Positions 33,633 through 46,509 of a stretch of 64,000 nucleotides of DNA are shown here, in pieces (the first letter of the stretch is position 1; each line of letters starts with the position of its first letter). Position numbers and translations under genes: made by a program. The stretch comes from Capsicum annuum (lineage: Eukaryota > Streptophyta > Magnoliopsida > Solanales > Solanaceae): NCBI RefSeq assembly GCF_002878395.1, contig NC_061118.1:86761866-86825865 (forward strand), read 5' to 3'. The notes beneath the pieces were generated by a model. It was not told the origin of the DNA. It saw only the letters and a list, made by a program, of their open reading frames with translations, and ran no database searches.

Positions 33633-35897
33633 TTTAATACCCCGATCATTCCTTAAGCCTAAATCTATCTTTTGAGTGGATAGGGGTGGCTTCCAAAGTG
33701 ATTGATGTTTATATTGTGTTGTATTTCTCTAATTTCTACCTTTTTTTACATAGATCATTGAATAATCTTTCCATCAATACCAATTTCATCAAAATCCGAC
33801 ATCAGACAACGAAGTTATAGCCGTTTTACTAAGCGATGTTGGAATCGCCCAGGCCTGACGGTAGGCCTAAAGGACCGCCAAGTCCTAGCTGGGCCGTTAG
33901 TTGTCTCGTCAAGACAAGGAAGTAACCTCTTTTTCTAGCCATCGTGCGACGACCAAAATGGTGGGCCTCGAAAAATTTGACGGACCATTAAGAGGATCGT
34001 CAAGTCAAGGCAGAATGTCCCATTTTTGACCCTCGAGTGACGGACGATCTGGTGGACCATCAGTTTCCTGATGGATTGTCACTTCGACCATCACGTCGAG
34101 GTAGAATGTCCCAGTTTTGGCACTTGAGTGACGGACGATATGGTGGACCGTCAGTTGCTCTGACGGACCGTCAGTTTGACAATCACAGACCCCGATCGAA
34201 TGTTTTTATCTCTTTTTTTAAAAGGAAATTTTGGTCATTTCTTCCCCTTTTGGTCTTATATAAATATCCAAGTAGAGAAGAGCCATTCATTTTCTCTCCA
34301 ATCTCTTCTAAGAAATATCTAGAGAACTATGGTTTCTCTTGTCCAAATCCAAATCATCTCCAAGAAATTCAAGAATCTTCTACAGATTTCTCCAAGTTGT
34401 TCAAGAATTAAGTTCCTCAATTCAAAGGCATCAAGAATCTTAGCCCAAAAGTGCGAGAAATAAGTTCCTATCAAGTCTCTTATTCTCAAATTTATAATCC
34501 AAGGTATGTAGGGCTTGAACAAGAATATCCTTTCATTCTTGTTCCAAAAGAATTGATTTTTACAATGGGAATTTCATGATCTTTGCAAGTGGGTTTACGC
34601 CCAAATTACTTTATTGATGAATTACGATAGTTAAGTTGATTAAGTTTGTTATTATGATTTAATTACCATCATATTTCTTAAATTAAGGATTTATGCCATG
34701 AGATGCATATTGTTATTACGTATTGATGATTTCTAATTTATTTGAGATAAGTGTCATGATTCAAGCTTTTCTATGAAATATTGATTATTGAATATATATA
34801 TATTGATATTTGGGACTGAAAGTCAAGAATGAGTCTTTTGATGTTTTCCTAAAGTTTTGACATTTGACATGATTTAATGAGCAATACACTTGATGTTGAG
34901 AAAGATTGTTTTGATTTTGAGTCGATTTAGGAATCCACAGTTGTATATGATTTACAGATGAGATATATTTATGTTTTGGTCTTTACGATAGATCCATGTG
35001 TTGATATTTATTAAGGTGGATTTCCTAATGCACTCTGAGTTGAGTCTGGGAGGAGTATTCAGCACCGCACGATAAATGTGGTATTTCTCCAAAACTACGT
35101 GCCCTCGTAGGATTGATATTGATAATTGTGGGCCAGAGGCTCACATGGTTTAGTTTATGTCGGTTATAAGAAACTCCCAAGTCCATAATGATCTAAGTTC
35201 TTGAGTTACCGAGTCACTCTAAGTCATGAGTCAAAGAGTATGAGTTGATTCAAATAATTTATGAGATTTACGAAGCATGTGTTTTATTGATGATTTATGA
35301 AAATAATATTTAAGGTAATTCAAGCAAAAAGAGTTATTACCGTCCGCATGCATGATTTTCTTACACACTTATGATATTATTTAAAATGTTGTATACACCC
35401 CTACATACTCAGTACATTCCCAAGTATTGACTCCCATACTCTTCTGTGTTCTATAGTTCCTCATGATGTAGGTTCAGGTGCTCAATCTCAGTAGCGACAG
35501 TGATCTTTGAGTACCTTCATCTAAATTTTTGCAGTTGGTGAGTCTTCATGGTTCGAGGACCTGTATCTTTAATTTTGTCTTATTAACAGATAGTTGTTGC
35601 CTTTCAGTTCAGTATGAGTTAGTTGGGGAATCTGTCCTAATGGCCCCTTAGTCTTATCTAGTAGAGGCTTTGTCAGACTAGAGTATCAATATGAGCAGAG
35701 CTTCAGTATTTTGATTGTACAAGAAAGTATCTCTTCATATTCCAGTGTGTTCATGGCATGATTATTCTTTCTTACTCTAGCTTGATTTTTATCGTAGTGT
35801 GTTCTGAAAGTGATGACAGGCTTAGAGGGGTTAGCTTGAGGAAACGTGTGGCCTTAGCACCATGTGATCTCTCGTGATAGGTTCTCAGGTCGTTACA
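33633..35897 (+). repeat. A2 3' LTR
   Basis: 2,265 bp. It starts TTTAATACCCC (TG changed to TT) and ends GGTCGTTACA. Compared with the 5' LTR it lacks about 124 bp (27712-27835) at a junction near 35138-35140. A GGC borders both ends of the missing piece, suggesting a microhomology deletion. The AT run is also shorter. Confidence 0.92.
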
Positions 35898-35902
35898 TTT
35901 AG
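35898..35902 (+). repeat. Right target-site copy of A2
   Basis: TTTAG, partner of GTTAG at 26196-26200. B3 gag resumes immediately after. Confidence 0.8.
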
Positions 35903-36660
35903 CTTGGTAGCTTATCAACTCAAAGATGCTTCTTATCGGTAGTATGAATAGTAGGATAGAGATAAGGGTAATATGAAAGAGAAAGGGTTGTGAAAGGCCA
36001 TTTCTAATACCTTTATGGATTATTTTTTCCTCAGGAGTGGAGGAAAGCTAAGATGGAGAAGTTTGTGAACCTCAGGAAGAAGGATGTCTGTGAGGGAATA
36101 TGCCTTGAACTTTTATTAGTTGTCAAGGTATGTTCTTGATTTAGTGGTTGATATGATGTCGAGAATAAGGAAGTTTGCTTCTGGGTTGAATAGAGATTTG
36201 ATTTTTGAGAGCAAGACTGCTTTTCTCAGTAGGGATATGGACATATCTAGGTTGTCATTTTATATGCAGTAGGTTGAGAATGAGAAAAAAAAGCTGGTAG
36301 AATTTGGAGATAGGTAGGGAAAGTAGGGCAAATTTTTTGATCAGGGAGATGCGCAGTCTCAGGGTGGTAGAGATGGTGGCAAGTGGCAGAAAAAGAACTG
36401 GGGGACTTCTGGTTCCTTCACTGCTGCCAGTGCTCCTTACCCACAGTAGTCTGGCGACAGGATTCACTATGATAGTGATATTTTTCAAGCTTAGGTTGCC
36501 CAATCTCATGCGATTGGAGGTCAATCTATTTCTTTATGCTCTCCTTGTCTATTCTGTGGTCGTCTTCATTGGAATTCTGTAAGAAAGGTAGAGATAAGTG
36601 CTTTAAGTATGGTCAGGTAGGCCATCGACTTAAGGATTGTCTGGTCAACAAGGTTACTAT
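35903..36660 (+). pseudogene. B3 gag, part 2
   Basis: Sequence matches B5 from about 52845 (TTATCAACTCAAAGATG). The capsid core runs to about 36290 with several stops, one of them a TAG near 36270 that B4 shares at 44538. The zinc knuckle at 36599-36640 reads CFKYGQVGHRLKDC: Tyr replaces the second Cys, as in B5 and B4. The upstream first knuckle keeps Cys-x2-Cys here. Confidence 0.8.
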
Positions 36661-36789
36661 GGGGGAGAATAAGATTTTGGTGGCTTCATCTTTTGCTCCT
36701 ACACCTGGTGGTGTGACATCTGCTTCTGTTACTGCTTCTGGTTCTAGTATTAGCAGAATAGGTTGTATGCTTTGGTATCTCGGCAGGAA

Positions 36790-38150
36790 TCTAAGGCATC
36801 ATCTGATGTTGTTACTGGTACGTTACCGCTCTTTTCACATAACATATATTGTTTTCTTGATCTGGGCTCCATTCTTTCTTATGTAACTCTTTATATAGTT
36901 GTGTCTTTTGGTTTTAATCTAAAAATTATTTTGGATCCTTTTTCTGTTTCTACCCAGTAGGAAACTCGATCATTACTGAACGAGTCTATAGAGGGTGGGT
37001 GGTATCTATTGCTGATAGGCAAACCTGGGTAGATCTATTTGAGTTGGGAATGGTAGATTTTGATATGATTTTGGGTATGGACTGGTCGCATTCTTGTTAT
37101 GCATCTTTAGACTATCAGACTCATAAGGTCATCTTTAGGTTCCCTGGTGAGCCAAAATAGAAGGGGAGGGTTGTTCTTTAGCCCTAGGGGGAGATTTATT
37201 TCCTATCTTAGAGCTCAAAGTTTAATCTCTAAAGGGTGTCTTTATCACTTGGTCCAGGTAAAAGATTCTACCTTGGAAGGTCTTTCTTTACAGTCAGTTT
37301 TGGTAGTTGAAGAGTTTCCATAGGTCTTTCTGGATGATTTTCCTGGTGTTTCTCCAGACAGGGAAATAGAGTTTGGTATTGATTTGCTTCTAAACACTTG
37401 TCCAATATCTATTCCTTCATATAGAATGACTCCGGCGAGTTAAGGCAACTCAAGGAGAAAATTAAGGATCTTCTAGATAAGAGGTTTATTCATCTTAGTA
37501 TTTCTCCATGGGATGCACCGGTGTTGTTCATGCGCAAGAAGGATGGTTCCCTTCGGATGTGCATTGAATTCAAGCAGTTAAAAAAGGTAACAATCAAGAA
37601 CAAGTATCTCTTCCATGGATAGATGATCTGTTTGATCAGTTACAGAATGACAAGTTCTTTTCTAAGATAGATCTTTGTTCTGGGTACCATCATCTTAAGA
37701 TTAGGGAGGTAGATATCCTTAAGATGGCTTTTTGTACTCGGTATGGGTATTTTGAGTTCTTGGTGATATCATTTGGGTTGACCAATGCTCTAATAATATT
37801 TATAGATTTGATGATCTGAGTGTTTAAGTATATTTATTGATGACATGCTGGTGTATTCGAGGAGTGAGGTAGATCATGCTAGCTTCCTTCGTGTGGTGTT
37901 GCAGACCTTAAAGGAACAATGGTTGTTTGCCTAGTTCTCTAAGTGTAAGGTTTGGTTGAATGCCATGACTTTCTTGGGTCACATTATTTCTAGTGAGGGA
38001 ATAATGGTTAATCCTTAAAAGGTTGTTGCGGTGAAGGGGTAGCCTAGGCCCTCGACTCTATTTGATGTTCGGAGCTTCTTGGGTTTAGCTGGGTATTATA
38101 GGCAGTTTATGGAAAGCTACTCCTTTGACTAAGTTAACTCAAAAGAAGGA
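36790..38150 (+). pseudogene. B3 protease and reverse transcriptase
   Basis: The protease is marked by Asp-Leu-Gly-Ser-Ile-Leu-Ser-Tyr-Val-Thr at about 36860-36890 and Gly-Met-Asp-Trp near 37075. RT blocks follow from 37300: Glu-Ile-Glu-Phe-Gly-Ile-Asp, Arg-Met-Cys-Ile-Glu and [10 protein letters not shown]. The catalytic box Phe-Ile-Asp-Asp is intact at 37833-37844, but about 30 bases just before it are missing. A TAA near 38018 matches a TAA in B1 where B5 keeps CAA. Confidence 0.82.
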
Positions 38151-38159
38151 GTTTTCTTA

Positions 38160-38700
38160 GTTGAATGCTCGTAAGGGGAGTTTTGAGAAGTTGAAGGATA
38201 GGTTGACTTCAACTCCAATTTTGACTTTACCAAAAGCAGTGATGTGTTTATGGTTTATTGTGATGCATCTCAGGTAGGGCTTGGTTGTTTTTTGATGTAG
38301 CATGGTAAGGTAAGCCTATGCTTTCAGACAGTTAAAGGTACATAAGAGGAATTATCCTACTCATAATTTTAAGTTGTTGGTGGTTGTGTTTGCTTTCAAC
38401 ATATGGCGGCATTATCTGTATGGTGTTCACTTAGATATCTTTTTGGATCATAAGAGTCTTCAGTGCATGTTCACAAATAAGGATCTTAATCTCAAACAAA
38501 GGAGATGGCTTGAGCTTCTCAAGGATTATGATATATGTCTTCATTATCACCCGGGTAAGGCTAATGTGGTTGCTGATGCACTTAGCAGGTTGTTTATGGA
38601 AAGCTTAGCTTATGTGGAGGAAGGAAAGCTAGAATTGGTGAAGGATATTCACCGCTTGGCCAATCTTTGAGTTCGTCTCTTGGATTCGAAAAATAGTAAT
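38160..38700 (+). pseudogene. B3 RNase H
   Basis: The first half is broken by stops and a frameshift. The open piece 38374-38670 covers [16 protein letters not shown] and the closing Tyr-His-Pro-Gly-Lys-Ala-Asn-Val-Val-Ala-Asp-Ala-Leu-Ser-Arg motif. Confidence 0.82.
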
Positions 38701-39344
38701 GTGATGGTGCAAGAAGTGGTTTGATCGTCTCTTGGTGCAGAGATTAAGGAGAAGCAAATATTGGATCCAGTCATAATGAAAATCAAGAGTGATGTTGGTA
38801 GGAAAAAGGTGGCAATGCTTAAGATTAGTGGTGATAGTACTTTGCGGTACCAAGGGAGGATGTGTGTTCTGAATATCGATGGGTTGCGACAAAGGGTTTT
38901 GGCTGAGGTACATAAGTCACTCTATGTTGTCCATCCTATCTCGACAAAGATGTATCATGATCTTAAGTAGATCTATTGTTGGAATGATATTAAGAGAGAT
39001 ATGGTTGATTTTATGGTCAAGTTCATGGTGTGTCATCAAGTTATGGTTGAGCACATGAGGCCTATTGGGTTGCATCAAGAAATAGATTTTCCTGAATGAA
39101 AGTGGGAGATGATCAATATGGATTTTGTTACCAATTTTTTTCGGTCTTCAAAATATTGGGAAGCTACACGGGGTTCCTATTTTTATTATTTCTGATCATG
39201 TTACACAATTAACATCCTATTTCTAGCGGTCTTTCAAGAACAGATTAGGGACTAAGGTTAGTCTGAGTATGGCTTTTCATTCATAGTCTAATAGGCCAGT
39301 GGAGAGAAGAGATTTAGACATTTAAGGATATGCTTTGGGCATGC
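38701..39344 (+). pseudogene. B3 integrase with an internal deletion
   Basis: The zinc-binding half is at 38761-39060, with the second pair degraded to Phe-x2-Cys. The core opens Asn-Met-Asp-Phe at about 39116. At about 39150-39166 the text jumps from the Arg-Ser block straight to the Lys-Leu-His-Gly block. Roughly 110-120 bases present in B5 (56108-56230) are gone. Ile-Ser-Asp follows, so the second Asp survives. Confidence 0.82.
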
Positions 39345-40075
39345 GTGATTGATTATGGTGGCAGTTGGGTTGAGCATTTACCTTTGGTAGAGTTTTCTTA
39401 CAACAATAGCTATCATTCTAGTATTAGTATAACTCCTTTGAGGTGTTGTATGGTAGAAGGTGTAGATCTTCTATTGGATGGTTTGAGCTTGGTGAGGAAG
39501 ATATGTTTGGTCCCGATTTGGTCTATCAAGATATGGGGAAGGTGAAAGTGATTTGAGATAGGCTTAAGGCTGCCCATAGTCACCAAAAGTCTTATATGGA
39601 TGTTAGGCATAGAGATTTGGAGTTTGGGGTTGGGGACATGGTGTTCATAAAGGTGTCTCCAATTAATGGAGTAGTGTAGTTTGGCAGGAAGGAGATGTTT
39701 GGCCCTCGGTTTATTGGTCCTCATGTGATTTTGCAGAGAGTTGGTAATGTTTCTTATGAGTTAGAGTTGCCATCTAGTTTGGGTTTGGTTTATCCGGTAT
39801 TTCATATTTCCATGTTGAGGTAGTGTATTGGTGATCCTTCTTTGGTCGTTTCTTTGGAAGGGTTGGATATCTTAGATTCTCTATCTTATGTCACGATTGA
39901 GATATTGGATAGGCAAGTTCGTCGGTTGTAGACCAAGGATGTGACTTCGGTTAATATTCTATAACGGAACCATAAGGTAGAAGAAACTACGTGAGAAGAG
40001 GAAGAGGATGTGAAATCCAAGTATCCGTTCTTGTTTTCTACACCTGGTATTCATGTGGAAGGTATGTGTTCTTGA
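39345..40075 (+). pseudogene. B3 integrase C-terminus and chromodomain
   Basis: Pieces with Leu-Val-Glu-Phe-Ser-Tyr-Asn-Asn, Leu-Glu-Phe-Gly-Val-Gly-Asp and Ser-Tyr-Glu-Leu-Glu-Leu-Pro are readable across frameshifts. The chromodomain end (about 39900-40050) is the most decayed of the set, with several stops. The coding end, TGTGTTC then TGA, is shared with the other B copies. Confidence 0.72.
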
Positions 40076-40236
40076 ACATATCTTTAATTTCTGAGTTTCT
40101 TAAAGGAAAGATTAATATCTTTGCCTCTTTGTTTTCAAACTTTGTTAAAGGGCTGTTTGATAATGCAAATGACTCCGTGTATGGTTACCCCTACCTTATC
40201 CATCATTCAAGGATGAACATTCCTAGTTGGGGAGAA

Positions 40237-41270
40237 TGTTACATTCTGAGTTATAGCCTTAGAAATTTTCCTTGAAATTCATTCTTCGGACCCAATATGA
40301 CTCCAGGGTACGAGACGTATGCTAGGGTACGAGTGGAATGGTCTTGTCGTAAGCTGACCAGTGTTAGTTGGTGGGATGGTTTAGATCACTGGAATGGTCA
40401 CGACTTATGGGTGCGAGTCGTAAGGATTGATACGAGACATATCAGTGACACATATGGTGGGAAGTGTTTGATCCTCCTGGTAATTCATTCTACCAGGGAT
40501 ACGGCTCATGGGAATGGGTCATATGCTGAGGTTACGACTTGGTTGGATGAGTTTTATGTTGGATAGTGTATGATCCAAAGATTAAGGCCTGGGTACGACT
40601 GATGGAAGCTAATCTTAGGGAAGAGTACGAGTTGTAAGTGTGTCAGTTGTATCCCTGTGATGGTTTTTTAAGGGATTTAAGTGGAGGTATTCTAGACATT
40701 TTCCAACTTACCTTAATTATGATCCACAACTTCTAATACAGTTAGGAGGTTATTTACCCTATTAATCTATTCATTAACACTTAGAAACCTATTTTAAAAC
40801 ACATCATAATTCTCTCAAGAGCTTTCGGGGAAAGAGAGCTAGAGTTTCAACTTAATGATTGGTTTAGGGCTTGCTTTGGTGATTTTCTTCCATAATCTTT
40901 TTCAGTTTAAGGCATGTATCTCTTCCCTACTTCTTACTTCTAAAAACGCATGGATTTTATGGATGTTTTCATGATTTCAATGTTGCATGGTTTATGGTTT
41001 TCAACTATTTATTGGTGGTTTTGTTTATAATGGCTTGGTTATGGATTCCTATAGTTTAATTATGCTTTTATATGCATCAATGATGGTTTTGGGCAATTAG
41101 ATTGCATAGTAATGGTTTAATGGTCTTTGGAATTGGATTTTGTTATATTATGCCCCAAGGTGTTTAATAAAATGCTTATAAAGATATGTTCATTGCATTG
41201 ACTGATTTAAAGGGACCTCTTGCTTTTTTTTAGCTTATATATGAAACTATAAATTGTTTAAATGGCTTAC
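40237..41270 (+). repeat. Array middle LTR, left part
   Basis: It begins TGTTACATTCTGAG after GTTGGGGAGAA and aligns closely with the LTR start at 57307. It stops at 41270, where B4 begins, and resumes at 51006. U3 holds repeated TACGA/TCGTA words (40310-40640). Confidence 0.88.
41266..41270 (+). repeat. Left target-site copy of B4
   Basis: CTTAC before the LTR start TGAAGCATCC. Its partner CGTAC is at 51001-51005, with one mismatch. Confidence 0.78.
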
Positions 41271-43554
41271 TGAAGCATCCCAAGTTTGGATCCTTAGAAA
41301 CTTTCTAGGAATCTCATTTTTTATACCTATTAAGACTCATGGTACCAGCCGTAAGCTAGGGTATGAGTGATGAAGTACTATCATAAGCTGACTAGTGTTA
41401 GTTGGTAGGATAGTTTTAGACACTAGAAGGGATACGACTTGAGGGTATGAGTCGTAAGGCAAGGGTATGAGTTATATAGGCGACCCATAAGGTGGTTATT
41501 ATTTTATCCTTCTGGTGTAACATTCTGCCAGGGATACGGATCATGGGTACAGATCATATACTATGGTTACGACTTGGTTAGATGATTCGTATACTGGATA
41601 GTGTCTGATCCATGGTTGAGGATTGGTTACGATTGGGTGGGTCTCAACCATATGCTAGGTTATGACTCGTAAGGAGGTCAGTCATAACCCTGTGTTGAGT
41701 TTTTATGGGATTTAAGTGGGGGTATTCTGACATTTCCCTACTTACCCTTATAAGCACCCACATCTTCTAATACACTTAGGAGGTTATTTACCCTGTTATT
41801 TTATTCTTAAACACTTAAAATCTCTTCCAAAATATATCATATTTCTCTCAAGAGCTTTTAGGGAAAAGAGCTAGGGTTTCAACTATGGGATTATTTGGGG
41901 CTTGTCTTGGTGAATTTGTTCCATCAATTTTTGTGGTTTGAGGCATGATTATCTTCCCTACTTGTCATTTCAATTAAAGGCTTTGTTATATGGTTTATTT
42001 CATGGTTTTTACTTTTGGATGGTTTTGGTTTCAATCATTGATTTGGAATTTTTTAATGTTAAAGACTTGGTTTTGATTTCTCATGGTTTTAATTATGCTT
42101 TCTATTCATTAATGGTGGTTTTGGATAATGGAATTTCATGGTCATGGTTTAATGGTAATGGAATTTGGTTTTGGTTATACTATGCTCCTAATGTGTTTGA
42201 TAAATGCTTATAAAGATATATTTATTGCATCGACTCTTTTAAAAGGGAACTATTGTTTGTTTTCAGCTTATGCATGAAAGTATAAAAAGTTAAAGTGGTT
42301 TACAAAGGTTAAAGATTAATTGGTTATGCTTATGGCGAACATGGTAGTCTTTCAAGAGGTTAATATGGTAAATAGAAAGGGCCCCGATGGTTCCCTTCAT
42401 CTAAATGATTTGGCTATGGATAATGCTTGTAAGTAGGTGGTATGATGATACCACTGGTTTATCAAATAGCCTCGGTTAATAAATGGATAATTAGATTGTT
42501 TGGACCTTGTTTTAATTGGGCCATATGGCGGGGAGTGTAAGCTAAGCCATCAAAAATGGCGATCCCGAGGGGATAAAAACTGGAAACTCATATTTTCTGA
42601 TATGAGGGGTCTTCGATGGTCACGTACGTGTGTTATGTTTATATTAGATAGATATACTAGTCTTTCCAGGGTTATTGCCTGGTCGTGCAACTACACACAC
42701 CAGGATAATTTCAGCAGGGGGAGCTTAACCCATATGGCTCGTGGGTGGTAGGACAATTAAGCTACACGATCCAGGTTATGGTTTTAAATGGCATGCTAAA
42801 CTCGGTCCCTTATCCCATCACTTACATTTATGTATGGTCGTTTGAATTGGATGGTTTTCACTTGGTTTTGTTAAATGGTATTACTTTATCCTTATCCTAA
42901 GATTCTTGCTAGTGTTCACTCACTAACCCGTCTATTGGAGGTTGTATACCCACGCTATGCAAGAACCAGATGTTCGGCTCCTCTTTCATAGTACTTGATT
43001 TGGGGATAACTTATTGGACTGAAGTGGTGAGCTTCTATCATTTCGAAAGGCATCATTTTATGTTGGATACTCTTAGACTTTTATTTTCTTTCCGGATATT
43101 AGTTTTGTCCATGGTTGGGGGCATGTCCCAACTAGATATTTGTATTCTTTTGGATAGAGGCTTTGTGGTACTTTTGGGGTTAGAATGGGCAGGATCAGTA
43201 TTTGTGTTAGCCTTGGCATTGGAATATGTTTGGAGGCTGGAATCATCAGACATAATTTCTCACTGCTCCATCGTGTTATTTTTTGGGTTTGACTTTCATA
43301 TTATGTTTTGATATTCTCTTTGGTTTGGTATGATATGGATGGTTGGTTTGGTATGGACAGACTTGGTTGGGTCGGTCAGGATTATGACCCTATCCCATAG
43401 TCTTCATGAGAGCATTTGCAATTTTCTTATATGCTCAAAATTTATCTTGTCTAAGGCTGTATAAGGTGGTTAAGTTGGGTTAAGGGGTTGGTCCCTGATC
43501 CTTGGTGAACTTGGAATGCCCATTACGACAAGGCCCCCGATCTGTGCTGCGTCA
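41271..43554 (+). repeat. B4 5' LTR
   Basis: 2,284 bp. U3 has ACGACTT/GAGTCGTA words, then the GATATGAGGGG block and the G/T-rich open block at about 43070-43311. It ends GCTGCGTCA directly before the PBS. Confidence 0.9.
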
Positions 43555-43557
43555 AGT

Positions 43558-43569
43558 TGGTATCAGAGT
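43558..43569 (+). other. B4 primer-binding site
   Basis: TGGTATCAGAGT; the last base differs from the canonical TGGTATCAGAGC. Confidence 0.85.
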
Positions 43570-43764
43570 CTAGGTTCAAGGTCAATTGGAAGTCCAAAAA
43601 GTTGTGTTGAGTAGAGTCTATTTTAGGGGTATGTAGCCACCACACTCATAAGGGAAAGGCTATAAGACTTCTAGAAATGTTTCACTTTCTTAGTATACTT
43701 TCTTCAAGCTTGACTTCTCAGTCCTAGAATCTCCTCTAATCCTTATTTGTTCATTTCTCAGATC

Positions 43765-44935
43765 ATGCCTCCAAGATTTGGAACACAAGGAAATTCTTCC
43801 ATCCAATATGAGGATAATGTTGAAGGAGAACCTCCTACGCCTGGAGTACATCTTTGATTTGATGGTTCTATTATTAATTGTACCAGAGTTCCTCCTATTT
43901 CTTCTACTGCTTCTCAGGTCCCTCAGGATAATGTGACAAATATGGAGTTTTTTAGTCTATCCTTGCTACTGCCCAACTGATTTCTTCTTAGACCGAGCGG
44001 GGCATGACCAACATTATATCTACTGAGGACACTAGGCTTGGATAGTTTATGAAGATGGGTCATTCAACTTTTTTGGGAGTAAAGGTAGTGGAAGACCCAT
44101 AAGGCTTTCTTAATGAGATAGAGAAGATCTTTTAGGTGATGAGAGCTACTAATGTTGAATAAGTAAACTTTGTAGCTTATCAGGTCAAAGAGGTTGCTTA
44201 TTTGTGGTATGAGGAGTGGGACAGAGATAAGGGTAATGTAGAAGAGAATAGTTTGTGGGAGGCCTTTTCTGATGCCTTCATGGATCAATTCTTTCCTTAA
44301 GAGTTGAGGAAAACTAAGATGGAGGAGTTTGTGAACCTTTTAAAAGGGAGAATATTTGTAAAGGAGTATGTGTTGAAGTTCCATCAGTTGTTGAGGTATG
44401 CTGCTAATTTTGTGGCTGATATGAGGTCGAGAATGAGGAATTTTGCTTCTGGACTGAACAAAGATTTGATTCTAGAGAGCAATACTAATTTTCTCATAAG
44501 GGATATGGACATGTTGAGGCTAACTATTCATATGCAGTAGGTTGAGTATATGAAGAAAAGACAGGCAGAATATAAAAATAGGAAGGGTAAGTGGGGTAGG
44601 TTTTCTTATTGGGGAGGTGCACAGTCTCAAAGTGGCATAGATAGTGGGAAATAAAATTAAAAAATATAGGAGCTCTAGTTGTTTCTCTTCTGCCACTGCT
44701 CCTTACCCCTAGAAGTTGGGCGACAACTGTCATCATGGTGGTGATAATTCTCGGGCGTAAGGAGCCTAGTCTTAGGCAAATGGAGGTTAGTCTATTTCTT
44801 CGTGTCCTCCTTGTCAGTTTTACGGTCATCCTCATCAGGGATTCTGTGGGAATGGGAGGGATAAATGCTTTAAATATTGATAAATAGGCCATCGGCTAAG
44901 GGATGTCCATCTAACAAGGTTGCTACAGGGGTTAA
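43765..44935 (+). pseudogene. B4 gag
   Basis: The ATG at 43765 opens Met-Pro-Pro-Arg. Codon 31 is TGA (43855-43857), as in B3 and B5. The capsid core is open at 44304-44540, ending in a TAG shared with B3. The nucleocapsid region (44805-44905) has two knuckle-like motifs, both with Tyr where the second Cys belongs, and two stops in the second. Confidence 0.83.
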
Positions 44936-45079
44936 TAAGATTTCGGTGGCTTTATTTTATGTTCCGACACCCGGTGGTATTGTATTTGCTTCTGTTACTG
45001 CTCATAGTTCTAGTGTTGGTCAGAATAATTTGTATGCTTTGGTGTCCCGTAAAAAATTTGAGGGATTGCCTGATATTAT

Positions 45080-46500
45080 TGCTAGTACATTATAATTTTT
45101 CTCTTGTGACATGTATTGTTTGCTGATCCATGTTCTACCCTTCCCTATGTGACTTCTTATGTAGCTGTGTCTTTTGGTTTTGATCCAAAAATTATTTTGG
45201 ATCCATTTTCTATTTTTACCCTGGTAGGAGATCTAGTCATTACTGAATGGGTCTATAAGGGGTGGGTGTATGGTATCAGTGAGTGGTAGGCAGACTTTGG
45301 TGGATTTTTTTAAATTGGGTTTGGTAGATTTTGATGTAATTATTAGCATGGTTTGATTGCATTTTTGGTATGTAAATTTGGATTGTCAAATTCGTAGGGT
45401 CATCTTAAGATTCCCTGGTGAGCTGAAAATAGAATGGGAAGGTTGTACCTTAGCGCCTAGGGGGAAGTTTATTTCTTATCTTAGAGCCCGAAGGTTAATC
45501 TCTAAAGGTTGTCTTTATCACTTTGTCTGGGTTAAAGATTCTAATTCGGAAGGTTCTCATTTGTCTTCAGTCCCTGTGGTTAATGAGTTTCTAGAGTACT
45601 TTCTGGATGATCTTCCAGGTGTTCCTATGGATAGGGAAATAGAGTTTGGTATTTATCTGTTTCCAAACACTCGTCTAATTTCTATTTCTTCTTATAGAAT
45701 GGCTCTGGCTAAGTTAAGGGAACTTAAAGAGAAAATTAAGGATCTTCTAGAAAAAGGGTTTATTCATCCTAGTATTTCCCAATGGGATGTACCAATGTTG
45801 TTCGTGTATAAGAAAAATACTTCTCTTCATATGTACATCGACTACAGGCAGTTGAATAAGGTAACAATCAAGAACAAATATCCTCTCCTTCGGATAGATA
45901 ATCTATTTGACCAGTTGCATGGTGCAAAGTTTTTCTCTAAGATAGATCATTGATCTGGGTACAATCTGTTGAAGATTAAAGAGGTGGATATCCCTAAGAC
46001 AGCTTTTTGCACTACGTATGGGCATTATTAGTTTTTGGTAATGTCATTTGGATTGAAAAATGCCCCAACAACGTTTATGGATTTGATGAACAGGGTGTTT
46101 TGGCAGTATTTTGATCTCTTTGTCATTATGTTTATTGATGATATTTAGGTGTATTTGAAGAGTGAGGTGGATCATGTTAATCACCTCCGTATGGTGTGGC
46201 AGACCTTAGGGGAACAGTGGTTGTTTGCTAAGTTGCTAAGTTCTCTAAGTGCGAGTTTTGGTTGAATACTGTGACTTTCTTGGGTCATAGCATTTCTAGT
46301 GAAGGGATCATAGTAGATCCGCAGAAGGTGGTTGTGGTGAAGAAGTGGCCTAGACTTACGACTCCATCTAATATTCAGAGCTTCCTGGGTTTAGCCAGGT
46401 ATTATAGATAGTTTCTGGAGAGCTTCTCGTTGATAGCTACTCCTTTGACTAAGTTGACTCAAAAGAAGGTTAAGTTTTATGGGTCGGATGTATTTGAAGG
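45080..46500 (+). pseudogene. B4 protease and reverse transcriptase
   Basis: Protease traces lie at 45120-45360. The open piece 45357-45953 (198 codons) covers the protease end, the linker [11 protein letters not shown], and the RT fingers with Tyr-Ile-Asp-Tyr-Arg-Gln-Leu-Asn-Lys. It ends at a TGA in the palm. The catalytic box Phe-Ile-Asp-Asp is intact at 46131-46142, then Ile and TAG. The thumb block Phe-Leu-Gly-Leu-Ala-Arg-Tyr-Tyr is near 46385. Confidence 0.87.
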
Positions 46501-46509
46501 GAGTTTTGA

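Larger units (their letters stand above)
26201..35897 (+). mobile_element. Element A2: complete but dead Ty3/gypsy chromovirus (Tekay/Del-like)
   Basis: 9,697 bp with both LTRs, PBS, gag, protease, RT, RNase H, integrase, chromodomain and polypurine tract in order, flanked by GTTAG/TTTAG. It is the best preserved element of the window: pol has a 358-codon open stretch (30041-31117). In the first ~200 bp the two LTRs differ at roughly one base in twelve by eye, fewer than the LTRs of B4. It sits inside the gag of B3, so it is younger than that element. Stops in gag, RT and integrase and an altered RT catalytic box make it non-autonomous. Confidence 0.93.
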
